A DNA stretch of 38,745 nucleotides from a virus. This document shows, one piece after another, positions 13,706 to 21,728 of the stretch. A program made the position numbers and the translations under genes. Every line of letters begins with the position of its first letter. Within the stretch, counting starts at the first letter, position 1. A model generated the notes under the pieces. It did no database searches, was not told the DNA's origin, and worked only from the letters and a program-made list of their open reading frames with translations. The DNA is taken from positions 1 through 38,745 of the IMG/VR virus record IMGVR_UViG_3300047668_001250; one strand, written 5' to 3'.

Positions 13706-13890
13706 AAAAACCAGAAGTCGGTGATCTAATTGAACACACATGTAACCTCAACGGAAAGTTTACAGGCAAAGTTGTACAAATGTTAGCAATGCAGTTTGTT
13801 TACAAAACACCAGAAGGCAATACACGTTTTTGTTTGTTTAAAGAGTCTTGGAATCATGTCGATAAATTACCAAAGAAGAAAAAGAAGTGA
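13702..13890 (+). CDS. Small basic protein (62 aa)
   Basis: MKKPEVGDLIEHTCNLNGKFTGKVVQMLAMQFVYKTPEGNTRFCLF looks like a short SH3-like barrel: PEVGDLIEH, then GKVVQMLAMQFVYKTPEG. The tail ends KLPKKKKK. It overlaps both neighbours (ATGA before, GTGA after), so it is a coupled operon member. No function is known. A role in binding a partner of the operon or nucleic acid would be a guess. Confidence 0.75.
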   Translation: MKKPEVGDLIEHTCNLNGKFTGKVVQMLAMQFVYKTPEGNTRFCLFKESWNHVDKLPKKKKK

Positions 13891-14765
13891 AGAAATTTAA
13901 AAATATTGCAGTAGTATTAAGAGGTCATGTGAGAACGTGGCATTTTAATGCACCTAAAGTATTTGACTTTTATGACAGTATTGCTGAAAATGTAGACTAT
14001 TATTTTATAACTTGGGACAGTTCTAACACTGACAGAATTGAAGGGACATTCAAAGATCAAAATTTAATTCATTTTCAAATTTTAAATTGGCAGTTAGAAA
14101 ATTCTATATTAACTGGTGGCAGTCAAGCAGGAAAATGGTACAATGGACATCTCGGTCCTCCTTTTATGAACATGTTAGCATTACCGCATATAAGAAGACA
14201 AGAAAAACACTTAGGTAACAAGTATGAGTGTGTATTTGATACACGCCCTGATGTTTTACCCGTCAGAAATATCTATATTAAAGGAGAATTTACTGGAGAG
14301 CCTGTTCCGTTAACAAAACCAAAAGACAAATCTGTGTACGTGACTGGTTTAGAATTACAGACAAATTTGTCTCCGGATAATCATAAGACAGGGTTACAAG
14401 ACATTGCAATAAAAGATTGGTGTTTGTATATGAACAGTGATGTATATGAAGTAATGACAAACCGTTATCATAAGGATCACTTTGTATACACACTAGGTAC
14501 AGGTCCTGGAACACAAATAGAATTAAGAGAGTATATTGCTGAGAATAATATGCACCTATGTACTAATGATTGGGTACAAGCATACATGATGAGACCTTGT
14601 GTGTATCAACTTGATTGGCTCGACTCTCAATCTACAGGTGCATTAATAGATTGTTCTAACACTTGGCAAAGTTTAGATCCTGTTGAAAAAATTGCATTAT
14701 GTGAAAGATATGGAATTTCTTTATCTGATTATGTTGACACACCTTCTATTACTTGCAAGATTTAA
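13887..14765 (+). CDS. Glycosyltransferase-like protein (292 aa)
   Basis: The N terminus KNIAVVLRGHVRTWHFN and the block YECVFDTRPDVLPV (a DxD-like acidic site, DTRPD) resemble the LRGHxRT/R-x-D families found in phage and bacterial surface-glycan clusters. VDYYFITWDSSNTD and AYMMRPCVYQLDW follow. It may transfer the activated sugar made by the upstream enzymes. The start is GTG overlapping the previous stop (GTGA). The 3' end overlaps, tail to tail, the - strand metallopeptidase-like gene by 17 nt. The family call is moderate; the acceptor is unknown. Confidence 0.65.
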   Translation: MKKFKNIAVVLRGHVRTWHFNAPKVFDFYDSIAENVDYYFITWDSSNTDRIEGTFKDQNLIHFQILNWQLENSILTGGSQAGKWYNGHLGPPFMNMLALPHIRRQEKHLGNKYECVFDTRPDVLPVRNIYIKGEFTGEPVPLTKPKDKSVYVTGLELQTNLSPDNHKTGLQDIAIKDWCLYMNSDVYEVMTNRYHKDHFVYTLGTGPGTQIELREYIAENNMHLCTNDWVQAYMMRPCVYQLDWLDSQSTGALIDCSNTWQSLDPVEKIALCERYGISLSDYVDTPSITCKI

Positions 14766-15195
14766 GTAATTCTTGTAAAACTTTAGGTTGTCTCTGTCTA
14801 ACATCTACCTCCCAAGGGAGCATCTGATAGTCTTTATAATGTATGTCATTTAAATTGACTTCATACGGTACAGTATCCCAGATAAAAATACCATCATGTG
14901 TAATCATCAGTTTACCTTCATGCATTTGATTAACATGTATGAGTTCATGCACCAAAGGTATCATTAGATCAACTACACGTAACGTAGAGTTAAGTCTGAT
15001 ATACTTTTTACTTTTGTTGTCTAGTGTAGAATCCCCATATACATTATTAGGCATTGATGTAAATTCAATAGTTAGTTCATCAGGCAACAACATATACCGT
15101 GACATGTTTTCACAGATTGCTTGTGCTATTTTACACTTGTTAGCATCGTTGTCATCTAGTATTTGACCTTTAGGAAAAAGAAATTTTAATTGCAT
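14749..15195 (-). CDS. HExxH zinc-metallopeptidase-like protein (148 aa)
   Basis: VVDLMIPLVHELIHVNQMHEG contains HELIH, the zinc-binding HExxH motif with the catalytic Glu. LPWEVDVRQRQPKVL near the C terminus gives a likely third ligand, the Glu in WEVD. The fold looks like minimal zincin or SprT-like peptidases; no signal peptide is seen, so it should be cytoplasmic or virion-associated. Its ATG is 5 nt after a late-type TAAATA, without a Shine-Dalgarno. The 3' end overlaps the glycosyltransferase-like gene by 17 nt. Confidence 0.75.
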   Translation of the reverse strand: MQLKFLFPKGQILDDNDANKCKIAQAICENMSRYMLLPDELTIEFTSMPNNVYGDSTLDNKSKKYIRLNSTLRVVDLMIPLVHELIHVNQMHEGKLMITHDGIFIWDTVPYEVNLNDIHYKDYQMLPWEVDVRQRQPKVLQELLKSCK

Positions 15196-15200
15196 ACATG

Positions 15201-15217
15201 TATTTACTCACTAAATA
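15201..15217. promoter_or_regulatory. Divergent late-type promoters, leaderless on both sides
   Basis: Within 28 nt between two genes, TAAATA at 15201-15206 (- strand) ends 5 nt before the ATG at 15195, and TAAATA at 15212-15217 (+ strand) ends 6 nt before the ATG at 15224. The elements are only 5 nt apart, so the two polymerases should compete. Confidence 0.65.
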
Positions 15218-15223
15218 CTGTAT

Positions 15224-15856
15224 ATGGCTACGTTGACAGATTTTATAACAAATTGGGGAGAAGTCGTAGAACTTGATTTCCCAAAGATGGATTTAAACAG
15301 AGTGAAAGATATCTGTGACAAGCATCCAGGTTGGAAAGAATACCAAGGTCATAAAAAGCCGAACAATCGTCATGGACTAAGTGTTACGAGTTTAGATGGA
15401 AAATTTGACGGGCCTGACTTAAATAGTTTGAGAGAGTGGGCAAAAATGCACGGTAAGTCTTACAATGAAGGAGACTTCAAAACAAGAACAAATGTCTGTG
15501 CATTGATACCAGAACTAGATGAGTTCTTAAACTTCTGGGAACCTAATTTAGGCAGAACACATTTTCTTAGATTAGATCAAGGCGGACACTTTCCACCTCA
15601 TAGAGATAACGGAGCGATAGTAGCAGTACCGACATTTAGAATTCTTGTGCCTATATACAACTTCGGTCCTAATGACATGAAGTGGATACAAGAAGATCGT
15701 GTGTTGAACTTAGAATTAGGTGCAACTTACTTTATCAATACAAGTAGATTGCATAGTTTATTCAGTTTTGTTGATAACTGTCTAATGTTAGTATTAAATA
15801 TCAACCAAGATGAGCATATTTTAAATAAAATGGTGAAGAAAATTGTCGCAATATAA
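15224..15856 (+). CDS. 2OG-Fe(II) oxygenase, aspartyl/asparaginyl hydroxylase-like (210 aa)
   Basis: LDQGGHFPPHRDNGAIV gives the HxD-type ligands (H-P-P-H-R-D), followed by PTFRILVPIYNF and, 50 residues on, TSRLHSLFSFVDNCLMLVLNI with the distal His. This layout is that of the aspartyl/asparaginyl beta-hydroxylase-like double-stranded beta-helix. It would couple 2-oxoglutarate decarboxylation to hydroxylation of a protein or small molecule. It overlaps the following PP-loop gene by 14 nt, so the two are one transcription unit. Substrate unknown. A second, differently built oxygenase is at 20955. Confidence 0.75.
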   Translation: MATLTDFITNWGEVVELDFPKMDLNRVKDICDKHPGWKEYQGHKKPNNRHGLSVTSLDGKFDGPDLNSLREWAKMHGKSYNEGDFKTRTNVCALIPELDEFLNFWEPNLGRTHFLRLDQGGHFPPHRDNGAIVAVPTFRILVPIYNFGPNDMKWIQEDRVLNLELGATYFINTSRLHSLFSFVDNCLMLVLNINQDEHILNKMVKKIVAI

Positions 15857-16844
15857 AACAGTTCCTTTTTATAATAATTGGTTAGACATGTCTGGCTTTA
15901 TTGCTGAAGATGGTAAAGGGCATAAACTCAATATATCTCAGAAAATGATGACTGAGTTAGGAACGTTTAATGACGAAAAATTAAAGAAGTGGAGAATAGA
16001 AGCCGCACAAAGATGTCATGCATCATTGGGCCCGTTCCCAGCATTGTGTTTTAGTGGCGGCATTGATAGTCAAGCAATGTTACATTGCTTTGCAGAAGCA
16101 GATTTAGAGGCTCATGTCGTTATCTTTACATTTAAAGATGATTTAAACAAACATGATGTTGATTCTGCTAAAGCATATTGTCATACATTTGATATACCCT
16201 ATAGAGAAATAGAATTTGATATCCTTTCATTTTTAGCAAGAGATAACTTAACAGTAACACAAGAGTATGGTGGGGTAAGTCCGCAATTTAATACTCATTA
16301 TAGATTTGTAGAAATTTTAACTCATATGGGTTACACTGGTGTATGTTTTGGTGGTAACGCTCCAGACAGAGTAAATGGAGACTACGGTAGTTCTTTTGAA
16401 AAGAATGCGATGCATTGGCTTAAGTGCCATGACAAGTTTCAGATAGCAGTACAGGGTAGTTTTTTATCATTCAGTCCTGAATTAGCATTAGCATTAGCAG
16501 TATCTACGCCTGAAGCAGGGGTAACTCTTACTGAAGATCATGCGGACTGGGACACCTATAAAGAAGTACGTCATGCAAAGTATTTGCAAAAAGTAATAGG
16601 CTATAAACGTATAGGATTTGACATTATTCAACAAGATACGAAGTATACAGGTTTTGAAAAAGTGAAAGAACTTATTGAAGAACAATCCGGAGATGGTTGG
16701 GCGTTTGAAAGAAAGTTTAGAGATCCACTAGCAAAGTTACCGGGATTGAATACAGATATGAACAAATATCAAATAGCATTAACTACAGAACAACAACTAT
16801 TCTTAGACTCAATCTACTTCAAGCACTTTCCCCCTGGGCCCTGA
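15843..16844 (+). CDS. PP-loop ATP pyrophosphatase, asparagine-synthase-like (333 aa)
   Basis: PALCFSGGIDSQAMLHCF has the SGGxDS PP-loop that binds ATP pyrophosphate in asparagine synthases, NAD synthases and tRNA thiolases. AHVVIFTFKDDLNKHDVDSAKAYC and FGGNAPDRVNGDYG follow. There is no N-terminal glutaminase domain, so it is a stand-alone synthetase that adenylates a carboxyl or carbonyl group. The likely start is TTG at 15843, with GGTGAAG upstream and overlap of the oxygenase gene; an ATG at 15888 is the alternative. The 3' end overlaps the - strand gene by 36 nt. Pairing with an oxygenase suggests a two-step modification of one substrate. Confidence 0.75.
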   Translation: MSQYKTVPFYNNWLDMSGFIAEDGKGHKLNISQKMMTELGTFNDEKLKKWRIEAAQRCHASLGPFPALCFSGGIDSQAMLHCFAEADLEAHVVIFTFKDDLNKHDVDSAKAYCHTFDIPYREIEFDILSFLARDNLTVTQEYGGVSPQFNTHYRFVEILTHMGYTGVCFGGNAPDRVNGDYGSSFEKNAMHWLKCHDKFQIAVQGSFLSFSPELALALAVSTPEAGVTLTEDHADWDTYKEVRHAKYLQKVIGYKRIGFDIIQQDTKYTGFEKVKELIEEQSGDGWAFERKFRDPLAKLPGLNTDMNKYQIALTTEQQLFLDSIYFKHFPPGP

Positions 16845-17627
16845 TCCTCTTCCTGGATTAGCAACTAAGTCAGCACCTACATAATTTACTTTTGTTTTCT
16901 GCTGAGTAGTTGCCCATATACGATTGTGTAAATGAATGTTATAAGACTTGTATGTTATACCTTCTAATCTAGGATCTTTGTACGGATTCAAATGTGTTAC
17001 AAGTATTCCGTAATGTTTGTGTGCAATTTCTTTAGTTTCCCAGTCTCTAATCATATCTTCTTGTTCAATAAATCTTTGTTGAATGTATTCTTCAGTAGCC
17101 CATTTGTCAATGTCACCGTAGATTTTTAAATTAGTGCCTGGCAAAATGTCTGAATCTAGTTTATATACTGGGATTTGACCTTCACTTATATTACATGAAA
17201 ACCATGTATCTTCCCAGTCTCCTTCGTAATCGATTATGTTAGGGAATCCAAATGCACACCAAACTGATATAGTTTGTCCTGTTTGTAATAAGATTTTTAA
17301 TCCATCTGCTGATCTAGGATCTTTCCAGTGTAGATTCTGTGGCCAATCTTCTTGTTCTATTCGTAATAGAATATTGTCTTCATATTCATAATCGCATTTG
17401 TCTACGATGCCTCTAAATCGTTCTTTATAACCTTCGTTATAAACAAATTGTATATCGGGGTATTTCTTACATACTTCTGTCGCATAATGCATACTGCGTT
17501 TGCCGTGTTCTGCTAAGTTACCATTTAATATAACAAGATCAACATCAGGTAATTCTAAATCACTGGGTTCAGTTGGCTCGTTAAAGCCGTAATCTAAATC
17601 ATGTATTAGATGTATTTTAAAGGACAT
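16809..17627 (-). CDS. Divergent metallophosphoesterase-like protein (272 aa)
   Basis: The layout follows the calcineurin-like phosphoesterase fold but several metal ligands are changed: IHDLDYGFNEP for the first DxH, ILNGNLAEHG where GDxxxxG is expected, VYNEGYKERF for GNH(D/E), then LVTHLNPYKDPRL and VGADLVANPGRGSGPRG for the C-terminal GHxH. It may be inactive, use other ligands, or not be a phosphoesterase. The ATG at 17627 is 5 nt after a late-type TAAATA; an open frame upstream to 17990 is rejected because it would run through the promoter and the subtilase gene. It overlaps the PP-loop gene by 36 nt, tail to tail. Confidence 0.6.
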   Translation of the reverse strand: MSFKIHLIHDLDYGFNEPTEPSDLELPDVDLVILNGNLAEHGKRSMHYATEVCKKYPDIQFVYNEGYKERFRGIVDKCDYEYEDNILLRIEQEDWPQNLHWKDPRSADGLKILLQTGQTISVWCAFGFPNIIDYEGDWEDTWFSCNISEGQIPVYKLDSDILPGTNLKIYGDIDKWATEEYIQQRFIEQEDMIRDWETKEIAHKHYGILVTHLNPYKDPRLEGITYKSYNIHLHNRIWATTQQKTKVNYVGADLVANPGRGSGPRGKVLEVD

Positions 17628-17632
17628 ACATT

Positions 17633-17704
17633 TATTTAATCGATAAATAGTAATGTGAATTATATCTGCGTTTATCCTACTGTATTCTGTAGTAGTGATA
17701 AATA
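17633..17704. promoter_or_regulatory. Divergent late-type promoters between phosphoesterase-like and subtilase genes
   Basis: TAAATA on the - strand (17633-17638) ends 5 nt before the ATG at 17627. On the + strand GATAAATA occurs twice (17644-17649 and 17699-17704); the second leaves a 41-nt leader with GGAG before the subtilase ATG at 17746. Confidence 0.55.
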
Positions 17705-17745
17705 CAATATAGTTATACTTACTACAAAATTTGGAGCCCAAAAAC

Positions 17746-19545
17746 ATGAGTAAATTAAAAGTTACATTTGACAGTGATGCGAATGCAAAAGCATTTGCCG
17801 ATAAGTGGAAACTGTCCGCCCCTGTAGGGGATTCACTCGATTTAGAGTGGCATTTAGCAGAAGATGCAATCAAAGATGCATCTTGTTCACTTGAGCAGAA
17901 AGATAAAGATGAACATGAATTCATTGTCAAAGGTGATAGAGCCACTATTGAAGCACTTGAAGGATCTACTGTTGAAGAAGATTTGGGCAAAGGCTTCTTT
18001 AGAGTTAAATCAACTCAAGGCTTAGCATTAGGAGAGGCAGTAGACGGCATAGATATTACAGATTCTCCAGTAGAGTTCTTAGGTACAAGTTCTGTAGCAT
18101 CAATGAGTGTAACAGAAAGTGATATAGATCCTACATCAGCAGAAGGTCAATGGGCACGTATCAGAGTTGCATCTACATATCGTCCACTAGTATCATCATA
18201 TTCAATAAATGATACAACATTTGTTCAAAAACCTGAAATATATATTATGGATACAGGTGTTGACGAGAGTCATCCAGAGTTTCAAGGTGCAGATTTAGAA
18301 ATTGAAAAATGGTGGTGTGTTCCTGGTATTTGGGAAGATGGAGATCAACTAGGTCACGGAACTTCAGTAGCATCAATGGCAGTAGGAACTAACTTAGGTA
18401 TTTCAGATAATGTTAAACTTAAAGTAGTAAAGATTGCAGGAAATAAAACAGACGAGAACGGAGACTTAATAGATCCAGGCGTCGGAAAACAAGCATCAAT
18501 TTTAGAATTAGGTCAAGCATTAGATGCAATAGAAGCAGATATTATTGCAGATCCTTTAACAACAAGAATCGTAAATGTATCTTGGGGTGTTGCTCGTTCA
18601 TCATATTTAGATGCTAAGTTTCAAGGATTAATGGACGCAGGTGTAACGATCATCGCGGCTGCTGGTAACAGTGGTATTGATGTTGAATTAGTTACTCCGG
18701 CAGGCATTGACGATTGTTTAACAATCGGTGCAAGTGATAAGTATGATATCCCAGCTGGTTTCAACAACATCTCCCCAGGAGATGAAGATTTAACAACAGC
18801 GGCAGGTTTATCATTAGACTTATTTGCTCCAGGTGAATCTGTAATGGTAGCACATACAGCAGGGTCAACACATAAATATGGTGTGACATCTGGTACATCA
18901 TTTGCGGCTCCATTAGTAGCTGGCATATGCGGTGTAGTAGGCTCAATGACAACTGGTATGGTAACTGCAACTGAGATGAAAGAAACTATAATGACTACTG
19001 CTACTCCAAACGCATTGTTATTTGAAGATACAACATTCAGTGAAATACAAAACAAATTAGCATATGTATTCACTTCTGATCCATTATCAAACTACAAAAC
19101 TTCAGGCATGGTTTCATATCTTGGAGTTGTAAACTCTGTTGAAGAAGGTGGTATGATCGTAGACTTGAACTCAAACTTAGACTTTACTAACTGGCTTAAA
19201 TTATATCCAGAAGACAAACCTGTTTATTCAATAACATTTTTAGATCCTGACATCGAAGCAAAGTATAAAGAATATACATCAGTAGACTCTGCGACAGGTG
19301 TTGTTACAATACAAACTGCAAAGGGAGTTGTTTTACCGGCTGATACTAAATTAGAAATGGTTGAGTTTATTGGTCATGGACAAACAAGCAGAGTTAAACT
19401 TTCAACTAACACTAACTTCTATTTCCATAGTAATTCATGGAATGACAGTGACCTCAATGACAGTTTACAGACTGATATTACCCTAGCATTAACAGATATT
19501 AACAGCATCAGTTTCTTTGCATACTGGGCACGAAACATTAAATAA
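17746..19545 (+). CDS. Subtilisin-like serine protease (S8 family, 599 aa)
   Basis: The catalytic triad is complete: Asp169 in YIMDTGVDESH, His204 in LGHGTSVASMA and Ser385 in SGTSFAAPLVAG, with the oxyanion Asn308 in AAAGNSG. The first roughly 130 residues look like an I9-type propeptide region (KVTFDSDANAKAFADKWKL). After about residue 430 lies a C-terminal beta-rich extension of unknown role. There is no signal peptide, so it should act in the cytoplasm or in the virion. The ATG at 17746 is preceded by TTTGGAGCCC; a TTG 15 nt upstream is rejected. Late control and size suggest maturation or a virion-borne protease, which is inference. Confidence 0.9.
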   Translation: MSKLKVTFDSDANAKAFADKWKLSAPVGDSLDLEWHLAEDAIKDASCSLEQKDKDEHEFIVKGDRATIEALEGSTVEEDLGKGFFRVKSTQGLALGEAVDGIDITDSPVEFLGTSSVASMSVTESDIDPTSAEGQWARIRVASTYRPLVSSYSINDTTFVQKPEIYIMDTGVDESHPEFQGADLEIEKWWCVPGIWEDGDQLGHGTSVASMAVGTNLGISDNVKLKVVKIAGNKTDENGDLIDPGVGKQASILELGQALDAIEADIIADPLTTRIVNVSWGVARSSYLDAKFQGLMDAGVTIIAAAGNSGIDVELVTPAGIDDCLTIGASDKYDIPAGFNNISPGDEDLTTAAGLSLDLFAPGESVMVAHTAGSTHKYGVTSGTSFAAPLVAGICGVVGSMTTGMVTATEMKETIMTTATPNALLFEDTTFSEIQNKLAYVFTSDPLSNYKTSGMVSYLGVVNSVEEGGMIVDLNSNLDFTNWLKLYPEDKPVYSITFLDPDIEAKYKEYTSVDSATGVVTIQTAKGVVLPADTKLEMVEFIGHGQTSRVKLSTNTNFYFHSNSWNDSDLNDSLQTDITLALTDINSISFFAYWARNIK

Positions 19546-19555
19546 AGGAAAGACA

Positions 19556-19756
19556 ATGGATAAAGTTTTAGCAATTTTCAGTTTTATAAAAGGTTGGGTC
19601 AGTTCAAGGTTAAAAGAACGCACATCATGGGACGGAGCCGCTTTAATTACAGCAGGCGTTTGTTTCTTGTTGTTCAAAGGCATTGCAACTCTAGTTGCAT
19701 GGGCCGCTATCGCATATGGTGCATGGACATTATGGAAAGAAGAATACAAAGACTAA
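19556..19756 (+). CDS. Small membrane protein, holin-like topology (66 aa)
   Basis: After a basic N-terminal part (MDKVLAIFSFIKGWVSSRLKERTSWDG) two hydrophobic segments follow, ALITAGVCFLLFKGIATL and VAWAAIAYGAWTLW, with a charged tail KEEYKD. This is the size and layout of small phage holins or membrane anchors, though no family is recognised. AAAGGAAAG precedes the ATG at 19556, 10 nt after the subtilase stop. The 3' end overlaps the next (lipoprotein) gene by 25 nt in another frame, a layout seen in lysis and spanin cassettes. Confidence 0.7.
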   Translation: MDKVLAIFSFIKGWVSSRLKERTSWDGAALITAGVCFLLFKGIATLVAWAAIAYGAWTLWKEEYKD

Positions 19757-19929
19757 TCAGTCTATTCGCAATATGCTTTTTAGTTAGTTGCGCCACTCCT
19801 ACTGTTGAAGACACCGGACCTACTGAGATGACAGGGGAGCCTGTCAACATCGCCCTTAAGGGACAAAAAGAAATGTGTGAACGTGAACCTGAATCTATTC
19901 TTTGCAAAGAGGAAGAAGTAGATGAGTAA
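19732..19929 (+). CDS. Small lipoprotein (65 aa)
   Basis: MERRIQRLISLFAICFLVSCATPT is a type II signal peptide with lipobox LVSC (Cys20) after a short hydrophobic core. The mature part is short, acidic and has a Cys pair (MCEREPESILCKEEE). It should be anchored in the host membrane by a lipid. The gene starts inside the preceding membrane-protein gene (25-nt overlap) and overlaps the next by 8 nt. Position and size recall Rz1-type spanin lipoproteins, but there is no Pro-rich segment and no clear Rz partner, so that is a suggestion only. Confidence 0.75.
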   Translation: MERRIQRLISLFAICFLVSCATPTVEDTGPTEMTGEPVNIALKGQKEMCEREPESILCKEEEVDE

Positions 19930-20323
19930 AGATATCGCAGACAAAGTACACAATCTAGTTGAAAGCAAGTTTACATATATACACGATGACAAACAATACA
20001 TGCAAGCCGAACATTGGACTAGTCATGCAGAAGCAGTTCTAGCAGATGAAGACTTCCAAGATGATTGTGACGGCTTCTCAAACACTTGTGCTGAACTTTT
20101 AATCAAAGAAGGTATTGACAAGAAAGATGTCTCTGTGATATACTGTGTTACTGAAACAGGCGAAGATCATTTAATATGTGGTGTTGCTATCGACGGTAAA
20201 ACTTACATACTAGAGAACAGATTCAGTAAGATATACGATTGGAAAGACAAACCAAAGTATGATTTTAAATACTTTATGAAGTTTGACGATCCAGGTCAAT
20301 GGTTCAAAGTTAATAACGACTAA
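19922..20323 (+). CDS. Transglutaminase-like cysteine peptidase, BTLCP-type (133 aa)
   Basis: DDCDGFSNTCAELLIKEGI has the DCDG(F/Y) active-site Cys motif of bacterial transglutaminase-like Cys peptidases (DUF920/PF06035). GEDHLICGVAIDGKTYILENR gives the catalytic His and the partner Asp or Asn. The family acts in the periplasm or on peptide crosslinks; here no signal peptide is seen. It overlaps the lipoprotein gene by 8 nt and is 1 nt from the sulfotransferase-like gene, so it belongs to the same + strand unit as the subtilase. Substrate unknown. Confidence 0.75.
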   Translation: MSKDIADKVHNLVESKFTYIHDDKQYMQAEHWTSHAEAVLADEDFQDDCDGFSNTCAELLIKEGIDKKDVSVIYCVTETGEDHLICGVAIDGKTYILENRFSKIYDWKDKPKYDFKYFMKFDDPGQWFKVNND

Positions 20324-20324
20324 C

Positions 20325-20933
20325 ATGATTGCCCAGCAGGCAACAGGACTATGCACATTCAAGTGGAAAATCTTTTGTTGTGAAGGTACTGCAAATTTCT
20401 TACATATCCCAAAGACAGGTGGCACTTGGTTCAGAGAGTTAGTACAAGCAACCGGCCCCAATAATCACGCATACTCAATAGAAACTATAGACAAAGATGT
20501 TATGTTTATATTAAGAGATCCAATTGAAAGATTTCTAAGTGCATTAAGACATGTATTTCAACATCATAACGGACAAGAGTTAGGAAGTCTTACAATAGAT
20601 AATTGTATAACAGAGTACAGAAATCACGGTCATCATAATCATCATTTTTTTGATACTATCAGTGATACATGGCTTGCTAACTTCAAACAACATGAACATA
20701 AAATAATAAGAGTCTTTGATTTTTCAGGACTAAGAAATAGTGTATTACAATTGATGCCATATTTAGAAGAGGAGTCGATAATTAATACACCAATAAATGT
20801 GACTAACAACAATTTTATCGGTATAGGACCAAGTGCAATTAGTAATGACAATTTAAACTGGATGCAAAACAAATTCAAAAAAGATATAGAATTGTGTTCT
20901 TATATAAAACAACAACCTTATTTTGTGACCTAA
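20325..20933 (+). CDS. Sulfotransferase-family protein (202 aa)
   Basis: NFLHIPKTGGTWFRELV contains the HIPKTGGT 5'-phosphosulfate loop, and MFILRDPIERFLSALRHVF the 3'-phosphate-binding RDPxxR...S motif of PAPS-dependent sulfotransferases. Marine phages often carry such genes in glycan-modifying clusters. It would sulfate a sugar or protein if PAPS is available. The ATG at 20325 begins 1 nt after the previous stop; an earlier TTG (20283) is rejected. No Shine-Dalgarno is obvious, so translation may be coupled. Confidence 0.8.
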   Translation: MIAQQATGLCTFKWKIFCCEGTANFLHIPKTGGTWFRELVQATGPNNHAYSIETIDKDVMFILRDPIERFLSALRHVFQHHNGQELGSLTIDNCITEYRNHGHHNHHFFDTISDTWLANFKQHEHKIIRVFDFSGLRNSVLQLMPYLEEESIINTPINVTNNNFIGIGPSAISNDNLNWMQNKFKKDIELCSYIKQQPYFVT

Positions 20934-20943
20934 AATTAGATCA

Positions 20944-20949
20944 TAAATA
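20944..20949 (+). promoter_or_regulatory. Late-type promoter, leaderless arrangement
   Basis: GATCATAAATATCTATATG: TAAATA ends 5 nt before the ATG at 20955, with no Shine-Dalgarno between. Confidence 0.65.
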
Positions 20950-20954
20950 TCTAT

Positions 20955-21728
20955 ATGATCGTTGATGAATACAAAGAAGACAAACCCAATAAGCATTGGT
21001 CAGACATTGCACAACCCCTTCATGCATATAAGTATTCAAACGTGTATGATGAACAATTCTACAAGACGTTAAAAGATACAGTTGTAACTCATTTAGATAG
21101 ACCGAACAGACTTACATATCTCACTCACAGAACTTCATTTAAACATGATAACAAGTCATTACATGTTGTATCACATAAACAAAATGCAAGAGAACAAGAA
21201 GTAGTCTACGATTTAACTGCTGAAAGAGATTGGTGGCACCAGACTCCTGATACTATCGTTGATTGGAGTTGGAATAAATTAAGAAACTCAATTCATCCTG
21301 TATTTTTTCATCACTTAAGTACATTCAAAAATCAAGCTCCACATGATGAAAACTGGATACCTTTTCGTTTTCATTTTAATTATCTAAAATATCAAAGTTA
21401 TCTTCACGCACATGCAGACATGGCAGATCAATTCTTTAACACACCTACTGCTAGAAGTGCAAGAGCAAGATCATTGACATTTTATCTACATGACCATGTG
21501 GAAGATCAAGGTGGAGAGTTGTATTTCTTAAGCGGGTATGTTTATAAACCGAAACAGAATGAAGCAATATCTATTAATGGTAATGCCGCATTTCATGGAG
21601 TTAATTCTAATATGAGTCCAGACAAAAAACCTAGACTAGCATTTACAGTACGTTGGGCACACAAAGATGATTTATATCTTCCGGGTTCATTAGACAACGC
21701 AATGTATAAATTGGATTTCCCTGAATGA
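20955..21728 (+). CDS. 2OG-Fe(II) oxygenase, prolyl-4-hydroxylase-like (257 aa)
   Basis: YLHAHADMADQ gives the HxD metal ligands; GGELYFLSG, GNAAFHGVNSN (distal His) and PRLAFTVRW (2-oxoglutarate-binding Arg) follow in the right order. This is the P4H-type double-stranded beta-helix widespread in T4-like cyanophages and pelagiphages. It would hydroxylate an unknown substrate using O2, 2-oxoglutarate and Fe(II). It starts 5 nt after TAAATA without a Shine-Dalgarno and overlaps the GNAT gene by 4 nt (ATGA), so the two are co-expressed. Confidence 0.85.
   Translation: MIVDEYKEDKPNKHWSDIAQPLHAYKYSNVYDEQFYKTLKDTVVTHLDRPNRLTYLTHRTSFKHDNKSLHVVSHKQNAREQEVVYDLTAERDWWHQTPDTIVDWSWNKLRNSIHPVFFHHLSTFKNQAPHDENWIPFRFHFNYLKYQSYLHAHADMADQFFNTPTARSARARSLTFYLHDHVEDQGGELYFLSGYVYKPKQNEAISINGNAAFHGVNSNMSPDKKPRLAFTVRWAHKDDLYLPGSLDNAMYKLDFPE

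Noticed and set aside
16845-17990. Longer version of the - strand phosphoesterase-like gene starting at 17990
   Set aside because: It would read through the divergent promoter region and the start of the subtilase gene; the extra N terminus is Ser-rich shadow sequence.
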